Assembly: GCA_947089855.1 (NCBI GenBank)
Contig: CAMUML010000003.1
Location: forward strand, 60,459-124,458
Direction of reading: 5' to 3'
DNA from: an uncultured Eubacterium sp.
Lineage (GTDB): Bacteria > Bacillota > Clostridia > Lachnospirales > Lachnospiraceae
Length of the DNA: 64,000 bases
Of the stretch, positions 33,717 to 42,013 are shown one piece after another. A model generated the notes under the pieces. It was not told where the DNA came from and made no database searches. It saw nothing but the letters and a program-made list of their open reading frames with translations. The first letter of the stretch is position 1. Each line of letters starts with the position of its first letter. The position numbers and the translations under genes are program-made.

Positions 33717-36134
33717 ATGGCACAGGTATATAACCACAAAGTGATTGAAAAAAAATGGCAGAAAGTATGGGATGACAACCAGGCATTTGCCGCATCCGAT
33801 GATTATTCCAAGCCAAAATATTATGCATTGGTAGAGTTCCCCTATCCGTCCGGGCAGGGGCTCCATGTAGGCCATCCAAGGCCCTATACGGCGCTGGACA
33901 TCGTCGCGCGCAAGCGGCGGATGCAAGGCTATAATGTCTTGTTCCCAATGGGGTGGGATGCATTTGGCCTGCCTACGGAAAACTTTGCCATCAAAAACAA
34001 AATACATCCAAAAACCGTAACCAAAGAAAATATCATCCGTTTTAAAGAACAGCTCCATGCACTGGGCTATTCCTTTGACTGGGAACGGGAAGTAAATACG
34101 ACCGACCCGGATTATTATAAATGGACCCAATGGATTTTCTTAAAACTGTTCCAGGCAGGGCTTGCATATAAAAAAGAAATGCCGATCAACTGGTGTACGA
34201 GCTGTAAAGTAGGGCTTGCCAATGAAGAAGTCGTAAACGGCGCCTGCGAACGCTGCGGCGCTCCGGTTGTGCGCAAAGTCAAAAGCGAATGGATGCTGAA
34301 AATTACCGATTATGCGGAAAAGCTGATTGAAGGATTGCAGGATGTCGATTATATCGAACGTGTAAAAGTACAGCAAAAAAACTGGATTGGCAAATCACAG
34401 GGCGCAGAAGTGGATTTTGTGATAAAAGGAAAAGAAGAGAAGCTACGCATTTATACGACCCGGTGCGATACGTTATTCGGCGTTACGTATATGGTTGTTT
34501 CACCGGAACACCCGATCATTGATAAATATAAAGCAGAATTAAAAAATTGGGACGACATCCAGGCATACCGCGATCAGGCAGCGCATAAGTCCGATTTTGA
34601 ACGGGCAGAGCTTGCCAAGGAAAAAACCGGTGTCTGCATCGACGGGCTTACAGCGGTCAATCCGGTTAACGGCAAGGAAATCCCTGTTTGGATTTCTGAC
34701 TATGTGTTAATGTCTTACGGGACAGGCGCTATTATGGCAGTACCGGCCCATGACCAAAGGGACTGGGAATTTGCCGAAAAATTTGGGCTGCCGAAGATCC
34801 AGGTCGTGTCCCAAAATGGAAAAGAAGCCGATATTTCCAAGTCTGCCTTTACGGACGTAGCGACGGGCGTTATTATTAATTCAGATTTTATCAATGGATT
34901 GGATGTCAAAGAGGCCCAGAAGGAAATGATCGCCTTTTTGGAAGAAAAAAAGATTGGGGAAGCCAAGACAAATTATAAATTGAGGGACTGGGTATTTTCA
35001 CGCCAGCGTTACTGGGGGGAACCGATTCCGGTCGTCTACTGCGATAAATGCGGTTTCGTAGCGGTAGACGAAAGCGAGCTGCCGTTAGAGCTGCCGGAGG
35101 TAGACAGCTATTTGCCGACCGATAATGGGGAATCCCCACTGGCAACAATGGAAGACTGGGTTAATACGGTTTGCCCATGCTGCGGCGGCCCGGCCAAACG
35201 CGAAACGGACACGATGCCGCAGTGGGCGGGGTCTTCCTGGTATTTCCTGCGTTATACAGACCCGAAAAACAAAGAGGCGCTTGCCGGGAAAGAAGCGCTG
35301 GATTATTGGATGCCGGTAGACTGGTATAACGGCGGTATGGAGCATACGACGCTGCACCTTTTGTATTCGCGTTTCTGGCACAGGTTTTTATACGACCAGA
35401 AACTGGTGCCATGCCCGGAGCCATACCAAAAACGGACGTCACATGGCATGATCCTTGGGGAAAACGGGGAAAAGATGTCAAAATCCAGGGGCAATGTGGT
35501 AAACCCAGACGATATTGTAAGGGATTACGGAGCGGATACGCTGCGTACCTATGAAATGTTTATCGGCGCATTTGAACTTGCCGCTTCCTGGTCAGAAGAC
35601 GGCGTAAAAGGGTGCCGCCGGTTTTTGGAAAGGGTGTGGAAACTCCAAGACCTGGTAACCCCAGATGAGGGCTATTCCAAAGGTCTGGAAACAAAAATGC
35701 ACCAGGCGGTTAAGAAAGTCAGCAACGATTTTGAACACTTAAAATACAATACGGCCATTGCCGCTTTGATGGCGCTTATTAATGAATTTTACCACCAAAA
35801 CAGCCTGACAAGGGATGAATACCGCACGCTTTTGCTGCTGTTAAACCCAGTAGCGCCTCATATCACAGAAGAATTATGGGAAACGATGGGGTACGGCGGA
35901 TATATCTACCAGCAAAAGTGGCCGTCTTATGACGAGGCAAAAACGGTAGAAGATACGGTGGAAATTGCCGTACAGGTCAATGGCAAGGTCAAGGCAACCG
36001 TCATGATCCAAAAAGACGCCAAAAAGGAAGATGCCATTGCCCAGGCAAAAGAAGCCGTAGCGGATAAGCTGACGGGCACAGTGGTAAAAGAAATCTATGT
36101 GCCGGGACGTATCGTAAACCTTGTGCAGAAATAA
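33717..36134 (+). CDS. leuS: Leucyl-tRNA synthetase
   Basis: Class I synthetase charging tRNA-Leu (805 aa, cytoplasmic). The HIGH motif appears as HVGHPRPYT in [14 protein letters not shown], the KMSKS loop as [11 protein letters not shown]; an editing (CP1) domain lies between with the threonine-rich [12 protein letters not shown] zinc-type motif [13 protein letters not shown]...CERCG is present. ATG 33717 follows GGAGG at 6 nt; the ATG 12 nt earlier overlaps the SD. Confidence 0.98.
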   Translation: MAQVYNHKVIEKKWQKVWDDNQAFAASDDYSKPKYYALVEFPYPSGQGLHVGHPRPYTALDIVARKRRMQGYNVLFPMGWDAFGLPTENFAIKNKIHPKTVTKENIIRFKEQLHALGYSFDWEREVNTTDPDYYKWTQWIFLKLFQAGLAYKKEMPINWCTSCKVGLANEEVVNGACERCGAPVVRKVKSEWMLKITDYAEKLIEGLQDVDYIERVKVQQKNWIGKSQGAEVDFVIKGKEEKLRIYTTRCDTLFGVTYMVVSPEHPIIDKYKAELKNWDDIQAYRDQAAHKSDFERAELAKEKTGVCIDGLTAVNPVNGKEIPVWISDYVLMSYGTGAIMAVPAHDQRDWEFAEKFGLPKIQVVSQNGKEADISKSAFTDVATGVIINSDFINGLDVKEAQKEMIAFLEEKKIGEAKTNYKLRDWVFSRQRYWGEPIPVVYCDKCGFVAVDESELPLELPEVDSYLPTDNGESPLATMEDWVNTVCPCCGGPAKRETDTMPQWAGSSWYFLRYTDPKNKEALAGKEALDYWMPVDWYNGGMEHTTLHLLYSRFWHRFLYDQKLVPCPEPYQKRTSHGMILGENGEKMSKSRGNVVNPDDIVRDYGADTLRTYEMFIGAFELAASWSEDGVKGCRRFLERVWKLQDLVTPDEGYSKGLETKMHQAVKKVSNDFEHLKYNTAIAALMALINEFYHQNSLTRDEYRTLLLLLNPVAPHITEELWETMGYGGYIYQQKWPSYDEAKTVEDTVEIAVQVNGKVKATVMIQKDAKKEDAIAQAKEAVADKLTGTVVKEIYVPGRIVNLVQK

Positions 36135-36193
36135 CCTGCCAAGCAACCAAAGCCCCTGCGGGCAGGTGCCTGAAATTGACGGGAGGGAAAACG

Positions 36194-37876
36194 ATGAATG
36201 ATAACGACGATAAGTATGGCCAAACCAACCACCGAAAGAAAGGCCCAGCCCAAACGCGGCTGGCTGTCCTGTCTGCAGCTGTCCTGTTTGCCGCATCAGC
36301 CGGGGCGTATACAGCACCATCCGGCACCATAGCGGCTGCAGCAAAAAAACAGGCGGACATCGTTTTAAATTACAACGCTTATACGCTGGTAAAAGGAAAG
36401 ACATTAAAGCTGCAGGCATCGGCTGGCGGGAAACTTTTAAAAGGGAAAAAAATAACCTGGAAAAGCAGCAAGCCTGCAACCGTATCCGTGAATGCTTATG
36501 GTACAGCCAAAGCCATCCGAAAGGGTACGGCCAAGGTTACCGTTTCTTTGCAGAAGGGCGGGAAGGCGTCCTGTACTATACGGGTAGTAAACCAGCTTGA
36601 AAATAACCAGGAAGACGAAGCCGCACTAGGACAGCTGATCCAGGCACAGATGGCTGCCGGGGCAAACGTCAGCGAAGATATGGACGACAAAAGCCAGTAT
36701 ATATGGACAGATGCCGGACAAGAACGCAGGCTGACGGGAATCTGCTGGCCTGGGGCAGCATTAAAAGGGGAGCTCTCGTTTGGCGGCTTTACGCAGCTGG
36801 ACACACTGGACGTTAGCCAAAACCAGTTAACCAGCCTGGATGTATCCGGCAACCAGGCGCTTGCAACGCTAAACTGCAGTGCCAACAAATTGTCCAGCCT
36901 GGATATATCCAGAAATGCCGCATTGCAGGAATTAGACTGCAGCGCGAACCAGCTGGAAAGCCTTTCGGTAAGCAAGAATAAGGCACTGCGTATATTACGC
37001 TGTGCTTCCAATGAACTTACCAAACTGACTGTAAAAGGCGCCAATGCCCTGGAAGGGCTGTATTGTTCCTACAACAGCTTAAAAAGCCTGAATGCGGGCA
37101 GCAGCCAGGCATTGGAAGAGCTGGACTGTTCCTATAATGTGCTGTCCAGCCTAAACGTCAGCGGTACAGCTGCTTTGGCACAGCTGTCCTGCCATAAAAA
37201 TAAGCTGTCCAGCCTGGATGTAAAAAAGAACCAGGCGTTGCAGTCATTAAGCTGTTTTGGCAACCGGATTTCCAGCCTAAACATCAAGAAAAATACCGCA
37301 TTGGAAAGCCTGGATTGCTCCGAGAACCAGCTGTCCAGCTTAAACGTCAGCGAAAATGGGCAGCTGCAGGTGCTATACTGCAATGCCAATGAGTTAAAAA
37401 CGCTGGACGTCAGCGCCAATCCTTTGCTTGTAGATTTTAAATGTGCAGGCAACCAGCTTTCTGAAATCGATATACAGTCTAATGAAAGCCTGGCCGAGTT
37501 CTCTTGCGAAGGGAACCGCTTACAGGAGCTTGATATAAGCGCCAACCTGGCGTTAAAGGTTTTCAACTGCTCATCGAATGAACTGGAAGCGCTGGATGTC
37601 AGCGCAAATACGGAACTGGAAGTGCTGGAGTGTTCTGCCAACCATATCCAAAGCCTGGACCTTAGCGTAAATACCGCACTGCAGGCATTGGACTGTTCCC
37701 AAAATATGCTGGAAAGCTTGGATGTCAGCGCAAACGGAGGGCTTACCATATTGCTGTGCAATACAAACAGCTTAACGACACTTGACGTTAGTATGAACCC
37801 AATGTTGGAAAACCTCTATTGCGATGGTGCAGTAGACGTGCAAGGACAAGAACTGGAACAGGAACAGGAAGAATAA
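36194..37876 (+). CDS. Secreted leucine-rich repeat protein with Ig-like (BIG2) domain
   Basis: A 560-residue exported protein of unknown partner. After a basic N terminus and a hydrophobic signal segment (LAVLSAAVLFAASAGAYTA), a BIG2-like domain (KGKTLKLQASAGGKLLKGKK, ITWKSSKPATVSVN) precedes about sixteen tandem repeats of about 21 residues of the form L-x-x-L-x-C-S-x-N-x-L-x-x-L-D-V-S-x-N. The C terminus is Gln/Glu-rich and has no LPXTG anchor. GGGAGGG SD supports ATG 36194. Such bacterial LRR proteins usually bind host or other surface ligands; that is inference. Confidence 0.85.
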   Translation: MNDNDDKYGQTNHRKKGPAQTRLAVLSAAVLFAASAGAYTAPSGTIAAAAKKQADIVLNYNAYTLVKGKTLKLQASAGGKLLKGKKITWKSSKPATVSVNAYGTAKAIRKGTAKVTVSLQKGGKASCTIRVVNQLENNQEDEAALGQLIQAQMAAGANVSEDMDDKSQYIWTDAGQERRLTGICWPGAALKGELSFGGFTQLDTLDVSQNQLTSLDVSGNQALATLNCSANKLSSLDISRNAALQELDCSANQLESLSVSKNKALRILRCASNELTKLTVKGANALEGLYCSYNSLKSLNAGSSQALEELDCSYNVLSSLNVSGTAALAQLSCHKNKLSSLDVKKNQALQSLSCFGNRISSLNIKKNTALESLDCSENQLSSLNVSENGQLQVLYCNANELKTLDVSANPLLVDFKCAGNQLSEIDIQSNESLAEFSCEGNRLQELDISANLALKVFNCSSNELEALDVSANTELEVLECSANHIQSLDLSVNTALQALDCSQNMLESLDVSANGGLTILLCNTNSLTTLDVSMNPMLENLYCDGAVDVQGQELEQEQEE

Positions 37877-37882
37877 AAAACG

Positions 37883-37926
37883 ATTGCCATAAATAGAATT
37901 TTCATTTTCTATTTATGGCAATTTTA
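37883..37926 (+). terminator. Terminator of the LRR gene
   Basis: ATTGCCATAAATAGAA (37883-37898) and TTCTATTTATGGCAAT (37907-37922) form a perfect 16 bp stem, followed by TTTTAT. Confidence 0.92.
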
Positions 37927-38000
37927 TAGTAATTTCATGGCAAATCCGCGGCATTTTACCGCAACGGTTGAGCTGGGCCTGTGGGATATGTTGGGCGATG

Positions 38001-38555
38001 CTATTTCTTATGGGCCGACTTATAATAGTTCCAAAACGGAACCGCAAATAATAGGAACGTCGCCAGATATAATACAAACATTATGCAAAAAACCGCCAGC
38101 AAGCCCTGGTTAAAGGCCGTATGGACTTGGCTTTGCATAACCATCTGCGGGATGACCACCAAAAAGAAAATTAGCACAAGCGGTATCATACGCCCCTTGA
38201 ATACCCGTTTCATCATATCGAGGCGGGAAGCATCGTCGCAGAAAATCCCTTCCTCTTTTCCGTCCATATCGCAGGCCGCTTTGCGAAAATAACTGTAGCC
38301 CGCATAATTTTGCATATATTCCCAGCCGCAGTCGCAAAACATCTGTACATATTCGTTTTTATGGGAAATGCTGTCTGGATTATAGTCTAATTGATAGACC
38401 ACATCTTTTGGTTCACATTTTCGAAAGTGGTACAGGCAAAATCCATTTACACAGACAAATTCCCAGCCGTTTTTATGTTGCCCCCTTAAATAGTTTTCTT
38501 CTTTTTTCCATTGAGGGACCGTAAAAAAACGGATTTCTGTTTTTGTATTGCCCAT
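38001..38555 (-). CDS. DUF2812-family membrane protein
   Basis: A 184-residue protein with a soluble N-terminal half (KEENYLRGQHKNGWEFVCVN, CGWEYMQNYAGYSYFRK) and two membrane helices in the C-terminal third. It matches the DUF2812 pattern; the function is unknown. It lies 1 nt after a PadR regulator on the same strand; PadR-DUF2812 pairs are common in Firmicutes, so the regulator probably controls it. Confidence 0.85.
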   Translation of the reverse strand: MGNTKTEIRFFTVPQWKKEENYLRGQHKNGWEFVCVNGFCLYHFRKCEPKDVVYQLDYNPDSISHKNEYVQMFCDCGWEYMQNYAGYSYFRKAACDMDGKEEGIFCDDASRLDMMKRVFKGRMIPLVLIFFLVVIPQMVMQSQVHTAFNQGLLAVFCIMFVLYLATFLLFAVPFWNYYKSAHKK

Positions 38556-38556
38556 A

Positions 38557-38871
38557 TTACCTTGCCTCCATCATACTTTTGTATAAACGCTCGATCCGCT
38601 TCATTTCTAACGCGAGTACTTGTGTTCCAAGCTCTGTAATGCAGTAGGTTTTGCGGTTTTCATCTTCCCGTACAAACCGGATCAAACCATCTTTTTCCAT
38701 TTTTGATAGGCTTCCATACAATGTTCCGGGGCTGATTTTAATTTCTCCATGCGTTAGCTGTTCTGTCTTTTTTACTATACTGTATCCGTGCGCTTCTTCC
38801 CTTAAACACAGCAAAATATAAAAACCGGTTTCGGTCATTGGCACATATACTTTTCTAATATGGCTATCCAT
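38557..38871 (-). CDS. PadR-family transcriptional regulator
   Basis: A small winged-helix repressor (104 aa). Core: TETGFYILLCLREEAHGYSI, then ISPGTLYGSLSKMEKDGLIR (recognition helix region) and a short C-terminal dimerisation helix. ATG 38871 is preferred (GGTGG 5 nt upstream); a GTG start at 38880 would add three residues. Tandem AT-rich repeats upstream are the likely operator, implying autoregulation. Confidence 0.92.
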   Translation of the reverse strand: MDSHIRKVYVPMTETGFYILLCLREEAHGYSIVKKTEQLTHGEIKISPGTLYGSLSKMEKDGLIRFVREDENRKTYCITELGTQVLALEMKRIERLYKSMMEAR

Positions 38872-38890
38872 GTCTACCACCCCACTTTAC

Positions 38891-38971
38891 ACTGCGATAT
38901 ACCGTACTTCAATCTAAAGTATAGCATTGCGATATATTGTACTTCGATATATAGTATAGCACTGCGATATA
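38891..38971. promoter_or_regulatory. Tandem 35 bp operator-like repeats upstream of padR
   Basis: Units at 38891-38925 and 38926-38960 agree at 29 of 35 positions, and a third partial unit follows to 38971. Each carries TACT-N9-AGTA (TACTTCGATATATAGTA in the second) and GCGATATA. This fits dimer binding by PadR at two helical phases. Confidence 0.55.
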
Positions 38972-39029
38972 GGCGCGTCAAGAAAAAAGTGAAATATCCA
39001 GTTCTTTCACAAGCCATTCTGGAATTTGG

Positions 39030-39120
39030 GTATATGGATGCTAAAAACCTGGGATTGGCCGCCCCAGATGGCGGCCCATCCCGGGTTCGTACAGTGCCAG
39101 CAACCGTTTAGCAGAATGCT
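39030..39120. repeat. Truncated type C palindromic element
   Basis: CTGGGATTGGCCGCC ... GGCGGCCCATCCCGGG forms a hairpin followed by GGTTCGT, and the segment ends CAGAATGCTT. This matches the core and right inner edge of the element at 8409-8636 (GGGGATTG...CAATCCCC, GGTTCGT, CAGAATGCTT). The left arm is missing. Confidence 0.55.
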
Positions 39121-39122
39121 TG

Positions 39123-39401
39123 CTATTTTTTAATCTGTTTAATCATCTGTATCATACTGCGTGCCTTTTTTTCTTCCTGGGGCGATAAATTTTTTAACAA
39201 AATTTCCAACATCATATCGCGTTCCGGTTCGCTAAACGAAATCCCTTGTTTTTGTGCAGAATTTGAAGCTGACATAAGTGCGGCCATCATATCGTTTGCA
39301 TTGCCGCCGGACTGGCGCGCGGCCATTGCCTTTAAAAATGCAAGTTTTTCCGGCGCAATCCCGTTGGTATTTTGTGCATTGAATATTTGATCAAAATTCA
39401 T
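39123..39401 (-). CDS. Hypothetical protein, 92 aa
   Basis: Not recognised. A soluble, helical, Met/Gln-rich protein (KLAFLKAMAARQSGG, ERDMMLEILLKNLSPQEEKK). It has an SD-like GGAGG and lies 95 bp downstream of another small helical protein on the same strand. The two may form a pair. Confidence 0.6.
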   Translation of the reverse strand: MNFDQIFNAQNTNGIAPEKLAFLKAMAARQSGGNANDMMAALMSASNSAQKQGISFSEPERDMMLEILLKNLSPQEEKKARSMIQMIKQIKK

Positions 39402-39495
39402 AAAGCCTCCCTGGATTTGATAATACTAATTTGGTGGATACTATTAGCATATGGCATTTTCACATAGATGTGCCAAAAACAAAAGAGGTGCATGG

Positions 39496-39825
39496 TCAAG
39501 AAAACATCGTTTCATAAGTGGTAAACATCGAAAATACATTCATTACCAGGTCAATCTGTTCCTGTTCCCGCTCGCTGCAAAATTTGCGGATGTCGTTTAA
39601 CATATTCATTGTATTTTCCATTGGGTTTTCGCCGGAACAGATGGATAGGGAGGCATCGTTGCTGTCAATCAATTCCATCGATTTACGCAGTTCCATTGAC
39701 TTTATCAGCATCAGGATTTCTTTTTGGCGCGCACCGTTCAGATAGGGGAGCGCTGTTTTTAAAATCTGGAGATCCTTGTTTTGTATTTTTTCATCAAATG
39801 CAGTTGGTATATAATTGTTGTCCAT
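39496..39825 (-). CDS. Hypothetical protein, 109 aa
   Basis: Not recognised. Predicted all-helical (LQILKTALPYLNGARQKEIL, CSEREQEQIDLVMNVFSMF). ATG 39825 has AGGAAA 5 nt upstream; a longer frame to 39858 lacks an SD. Resembles its downstream neighbour in size and composition. No function can be given. Confidence 0.6.
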   Translation of the reverse strand: MDNNYIPTAFDEKIQNKDLQILKTALPYLNGARQKEILMLIKSMELRKSMELIDSNDASLSICSGENPMENTMNMLNDIRKFCSEREQEQIDLVMNVFSMFTTYETMFS

Positions 39826-39925
39826 AAAATTTCCTTTTTTATTTAGTGTATGTGCCAACAGCCGCAGTTATGACACGATTTAGAACGGCATCCATATAAT
39901 AATAAGGAAGGAGGCAGCTGTTATT

Positions 39926-40129
39926 ATGGGAAAATTAGTGATAGATGGAAATAAAGTATATATGGTAGACGAAGCTTGTATGAAAAGGAAGCATCTGACG
40001 CTGGATGATATCCGCAAACAGGAGGCAGGCAGCGGCGGCAAGGCAAATGCAAACAGCCAGGCACAAAATGGCAGCCAGTGCCGTTGCGGCAGGCAGGCTG
40101 GCAATGGACGCAGAAATTTTCGGCTATAG
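39926..40129 (+). CDS. Hypothetical small protein, 67 aa
   Basis: Not recognised. The N-terminal half (KLVIDGNKVYMVDEACMKRK) looks folded; the C-terminal half is Gly/Asn/Gln-rich with a CRCG motif. GGAGG precedes the ATG at good spacing and a strong terminator follows, which supports a real gene. Confidence 0.6.
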   Translation: MGKLVIDGNKVYMVDEACMKRKHLTLDDIRKQEAGSGGKANANSQAQNGSQCRCGRQAGNGRRNFRL

Positions 40130-40182
40130 ATGATAGATTATAGATGATAGGCTATTGATAATATGCTATCGATTTAGAAATA

Positions 40183-40212
40183 AAAGCTGCCGGTTGAACC
40201 GGCAGCTTTATT
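40183..40212. terminator. Bidirectional terminator
   Basis: AAAGCTGCCGG-TTGAA-CCGGCAGCTTT, perfect stem. Downstream plus strand reads TTTATT; minus strand reads TTTTATTT. It serves the 67 aa gene and the convergent high-cysteine gene. A second perfect hairpin (CTGCGGAAGGCA / TGCCTTCCGCAG, 40243-40267) lies between it and the latter. Confidence 0.85.
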
Positions 40213-40283
40213 ACTGTAGAGAAAAGATTGTTTTTTCTGGTCCTGCGGAAGGCAATGCCTTCCGCAGATACAGAGCGTGGGAT

Positions 40284-40505
40284 TTAGAAAAAGCCATTTC
40301 CATTGCCACAGCCGCAAAGGAGCAGTAAAATCAGCCAGATACATCCACAGTCGTTTCCGCCGCAGCTATTGCCGCCGCCGAAGAAAGAACCGTTGCCGTT
40401 ATTTCCACAGCAGCAGAAAAGCAGCAGGATAATCCAGATAAAAGAATTATTGCAGCACCCATTGTTGTCTCCACATCCACAGTTTGTAGCAGCTAAATCA
40501 CTCAT
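40284..40505 (-). CDS. High-cysteine, Gly/Asn-rich small protein (HCB protein 13-like)
   Basis: A 73-residue protein rich in Cys, Gly and Asn with two hydrophobic cores (IWIILLLFCCC, IWLILLLLCGC). It resembles proteins annotated in clostridia as chorion class high-cysteine HCB protein 13; the true function is unknown, with a spore-coat or envelope role possible. ATG 40505 is set by GGAGG 7 nt upstream; the longer frame has no SD. Convergent with the 67 aa gene, divergent from icd. Confidence 0.75.
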   Translation of the reverse strand: MSDLAATNCGCGDNNGCCNNSFIWIILLLFCCCGNNGNGSFFGGGNSCGGNDCGCIWLILLLLCGCGNGNGFF

Positions 40506-40619
40506 TTGATTGCCTCCATTTTTATTTGTTTTATGGTTTATACTATGTGCGCAGCTTGTATAGGTTTCCAAAAAAAACAGATTCCGAAAAAAAATAAAGC
40601 GCGATTCCCAAGACGTGCA

Positions 40620-40649
40620 TTGACAAATATACAAAACATTGTATACAAT
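40620..40649 (+). promoter_or_regulatory. Promoter of icd with overlapping palindrome
   Basis: TTGACA (40620-40625) with TATACA (40642-40647) at 16 bp or TACAAT (40644-40649) at 18 bp. The perfect palindrome TTGTATACAA (40639-40648) covers the -10, as expected for a repressor site, for example GntR-type. Confidence 0.6.
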
Positions 40650-40683
40650 AAGGGCAATGCAGATGGACTAGGAGGAAAAGTAA

Positions 40684-41895
40684 ATGGATAAAATAAAAAT
40701 GACGACACCACTTGTAGAAATGGACGGCGATGAAATGACCAGGATCCTTTGGAAAATGATTAAAGATGAATTATTGCTGCCATTTATTGATTTAAAGACC
40801 AAATATTATGACCTTGGGCTTGCGTGCAGGAATGAAACAGACGACCAGGTTACCGTAGATTCTGCAAATGCTACCAAAAAATATGGAGTTGCGGTGAAAT
40901 GTGCGACGATTACCCCAAATGCAGCGCGTATGGAGGAATACCACTTAAAAGAAATGTGGAAAAGCCCAAATGGTACGATCCGTGCTATTTTGGATGGCAC
41001 GGTATTCCGTACCCCGATCCAGGTAAAAGGCATCGAGCCATGTGTAAAAAACTGGAAGCACCCGATTACCATTGCAAGGCATGCATATGGCGATGTGTAT
41101 AAAAATGTAGAGATGAAGGTACCAGGCGCCGGCAAGGCGGAACTGGTGTTTACTGCTGCGGACGGATCCCAGGAAAGGGAAACGGTGTTTGAGTTCCAAG
41201 GGCCTGGCGTTATCCAGGGCCAGCATAATGTAGAAGCATCGATCCAAAGCTTTGCAAGGAGCTGTTTTACGTATGCGCTGGATCAAAAGCAGGAATTGTG
41301 GTTTGCGACCAAAGATACGATTTCCAAAAAATATGACCATACATTTAAAGATATTTTCCAGGAAATCTATGATACGGAATTTAAAGAAAAATTTGAAGCG
41401 GCAGGCATTACGTATTTTTATACCCTGATTGACGATGCGGTAGCACGTGTAATGAAATCAGAAGGCGGTTTTATCTGGGCGTGCAAAAATTACGACGGCG
41501 ACGTTATGAGCGATATGATCTCGTCGGCATTTGGTTCGCTTGCCATGATGACTTCTGTGCTTGTATCACCGGAGGGCTATTACGAATATGAAGCGGCACA
41601 TGGGACCGTACAGCGCCATTACTATAAGCATTTGAATGGGGAAGAAACTTCTACAAATTCCGTTGCTACTATTTTTGCATGGACAGGCGCTTTAAGGAAG
41701 CGCGGGGAACTGGACGGGCTTAAGGGGCTTGTGGAATTTGCGGATAAGCTGGAACAAGCATGTATCAATACGATTGAATCTGGCAGGATGACAAAAGACT
41801 TGGCATTGATTACGCAGCTTGCACAACCAACCGTATTAAACAGCGGGGATTTTATTAAAGCAGTCCGTAAAGAACTGGAAAGTCAATATGCGTAA
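40684..41895 (+). CDS. icd: NADP-dependent isocitrate dehydrogenase
   Basis: Oxidative decarboxylation of isocitrate to 2-oxoglutarate, supplying NADPH and glutamate carbon (403 aa). It is of the eukaryote-like type II subfamily: [52 protein letters not shown], and the late [23 protein letters not shown]. Has its own promoter and terminator. Confidence 0.96.
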   Translation: MDKIKMTTPLVEMDGDEMTRILWKMIKDELLLPFIDLKTKYYDLGLACRNETDDQVTVDSANATKKYGVAVKCATITPNAARMEEYHLKEMWKSPNGTIRAILDGTVFRTPIQVKGIEPCVKNWKHPITIARHAYGDVYKNVEMKVPGAGKAELVFTAADGSQERETVFEFQGPGVIQGQHNVEASIQSFARSCFTYALDQKQELWFATKDTISKKYDHTFKDIFQEIYDTEFKEKFEAAGITYFYTLIDDAVARVMKSEGGFIWACKNYDGDVMSDMISSAFGSLAMMTSVLVSPEGYYEYEAAHGTVQRHYYKHLNGEETSTNSVATIFAWTGALRKRGELDGLKGLVEFADKLEQACINTIESGRMTKDLALITQLAQPTVLNSGDFIKAVRKELESQYA

Positions 41896-41916
41896 CCTGT
41901 TTTGAAAACAGAAGCC

Positions 41917-41953
41917 ATGCCTGTGCCCATATAAATAGGGTACAGGCATTTTG
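41917..41953 (+). terminator. Terminator of icd
   Basis: ATGCCTGTGCCC (41917-41928) and GGGTACAGGCAT (41938-41949), one G-U pair, followed by TTTTG. Confidence 0.85.
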
Positions 41954-42013
41954 TGCAGCAACGCATCAGTGCTCCATCCAGGCTTTGGAAAACAGGAGGA
42001 AAAGGAGGTCCCT

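Noticed and set aside
33291-34130. 279-codon minus-strand frame across the secreted-protein and leuS genes
   Set aside because: It spans two well-supported plus-strand genes and their intergenic palindrome; no SD or family features.
39030-39120. Intrinsic terminator for the minus-strand genes near 39.1 kb
   Set aside because: The hairpin has no T-tract on either strand and matches a dispersed repeat instead.
41951-42013. Longer N terminus for the ABC-F protein
   Set aside because: The extra residues come from the icd terminator region, and a strong SD precedes ATG 42014.
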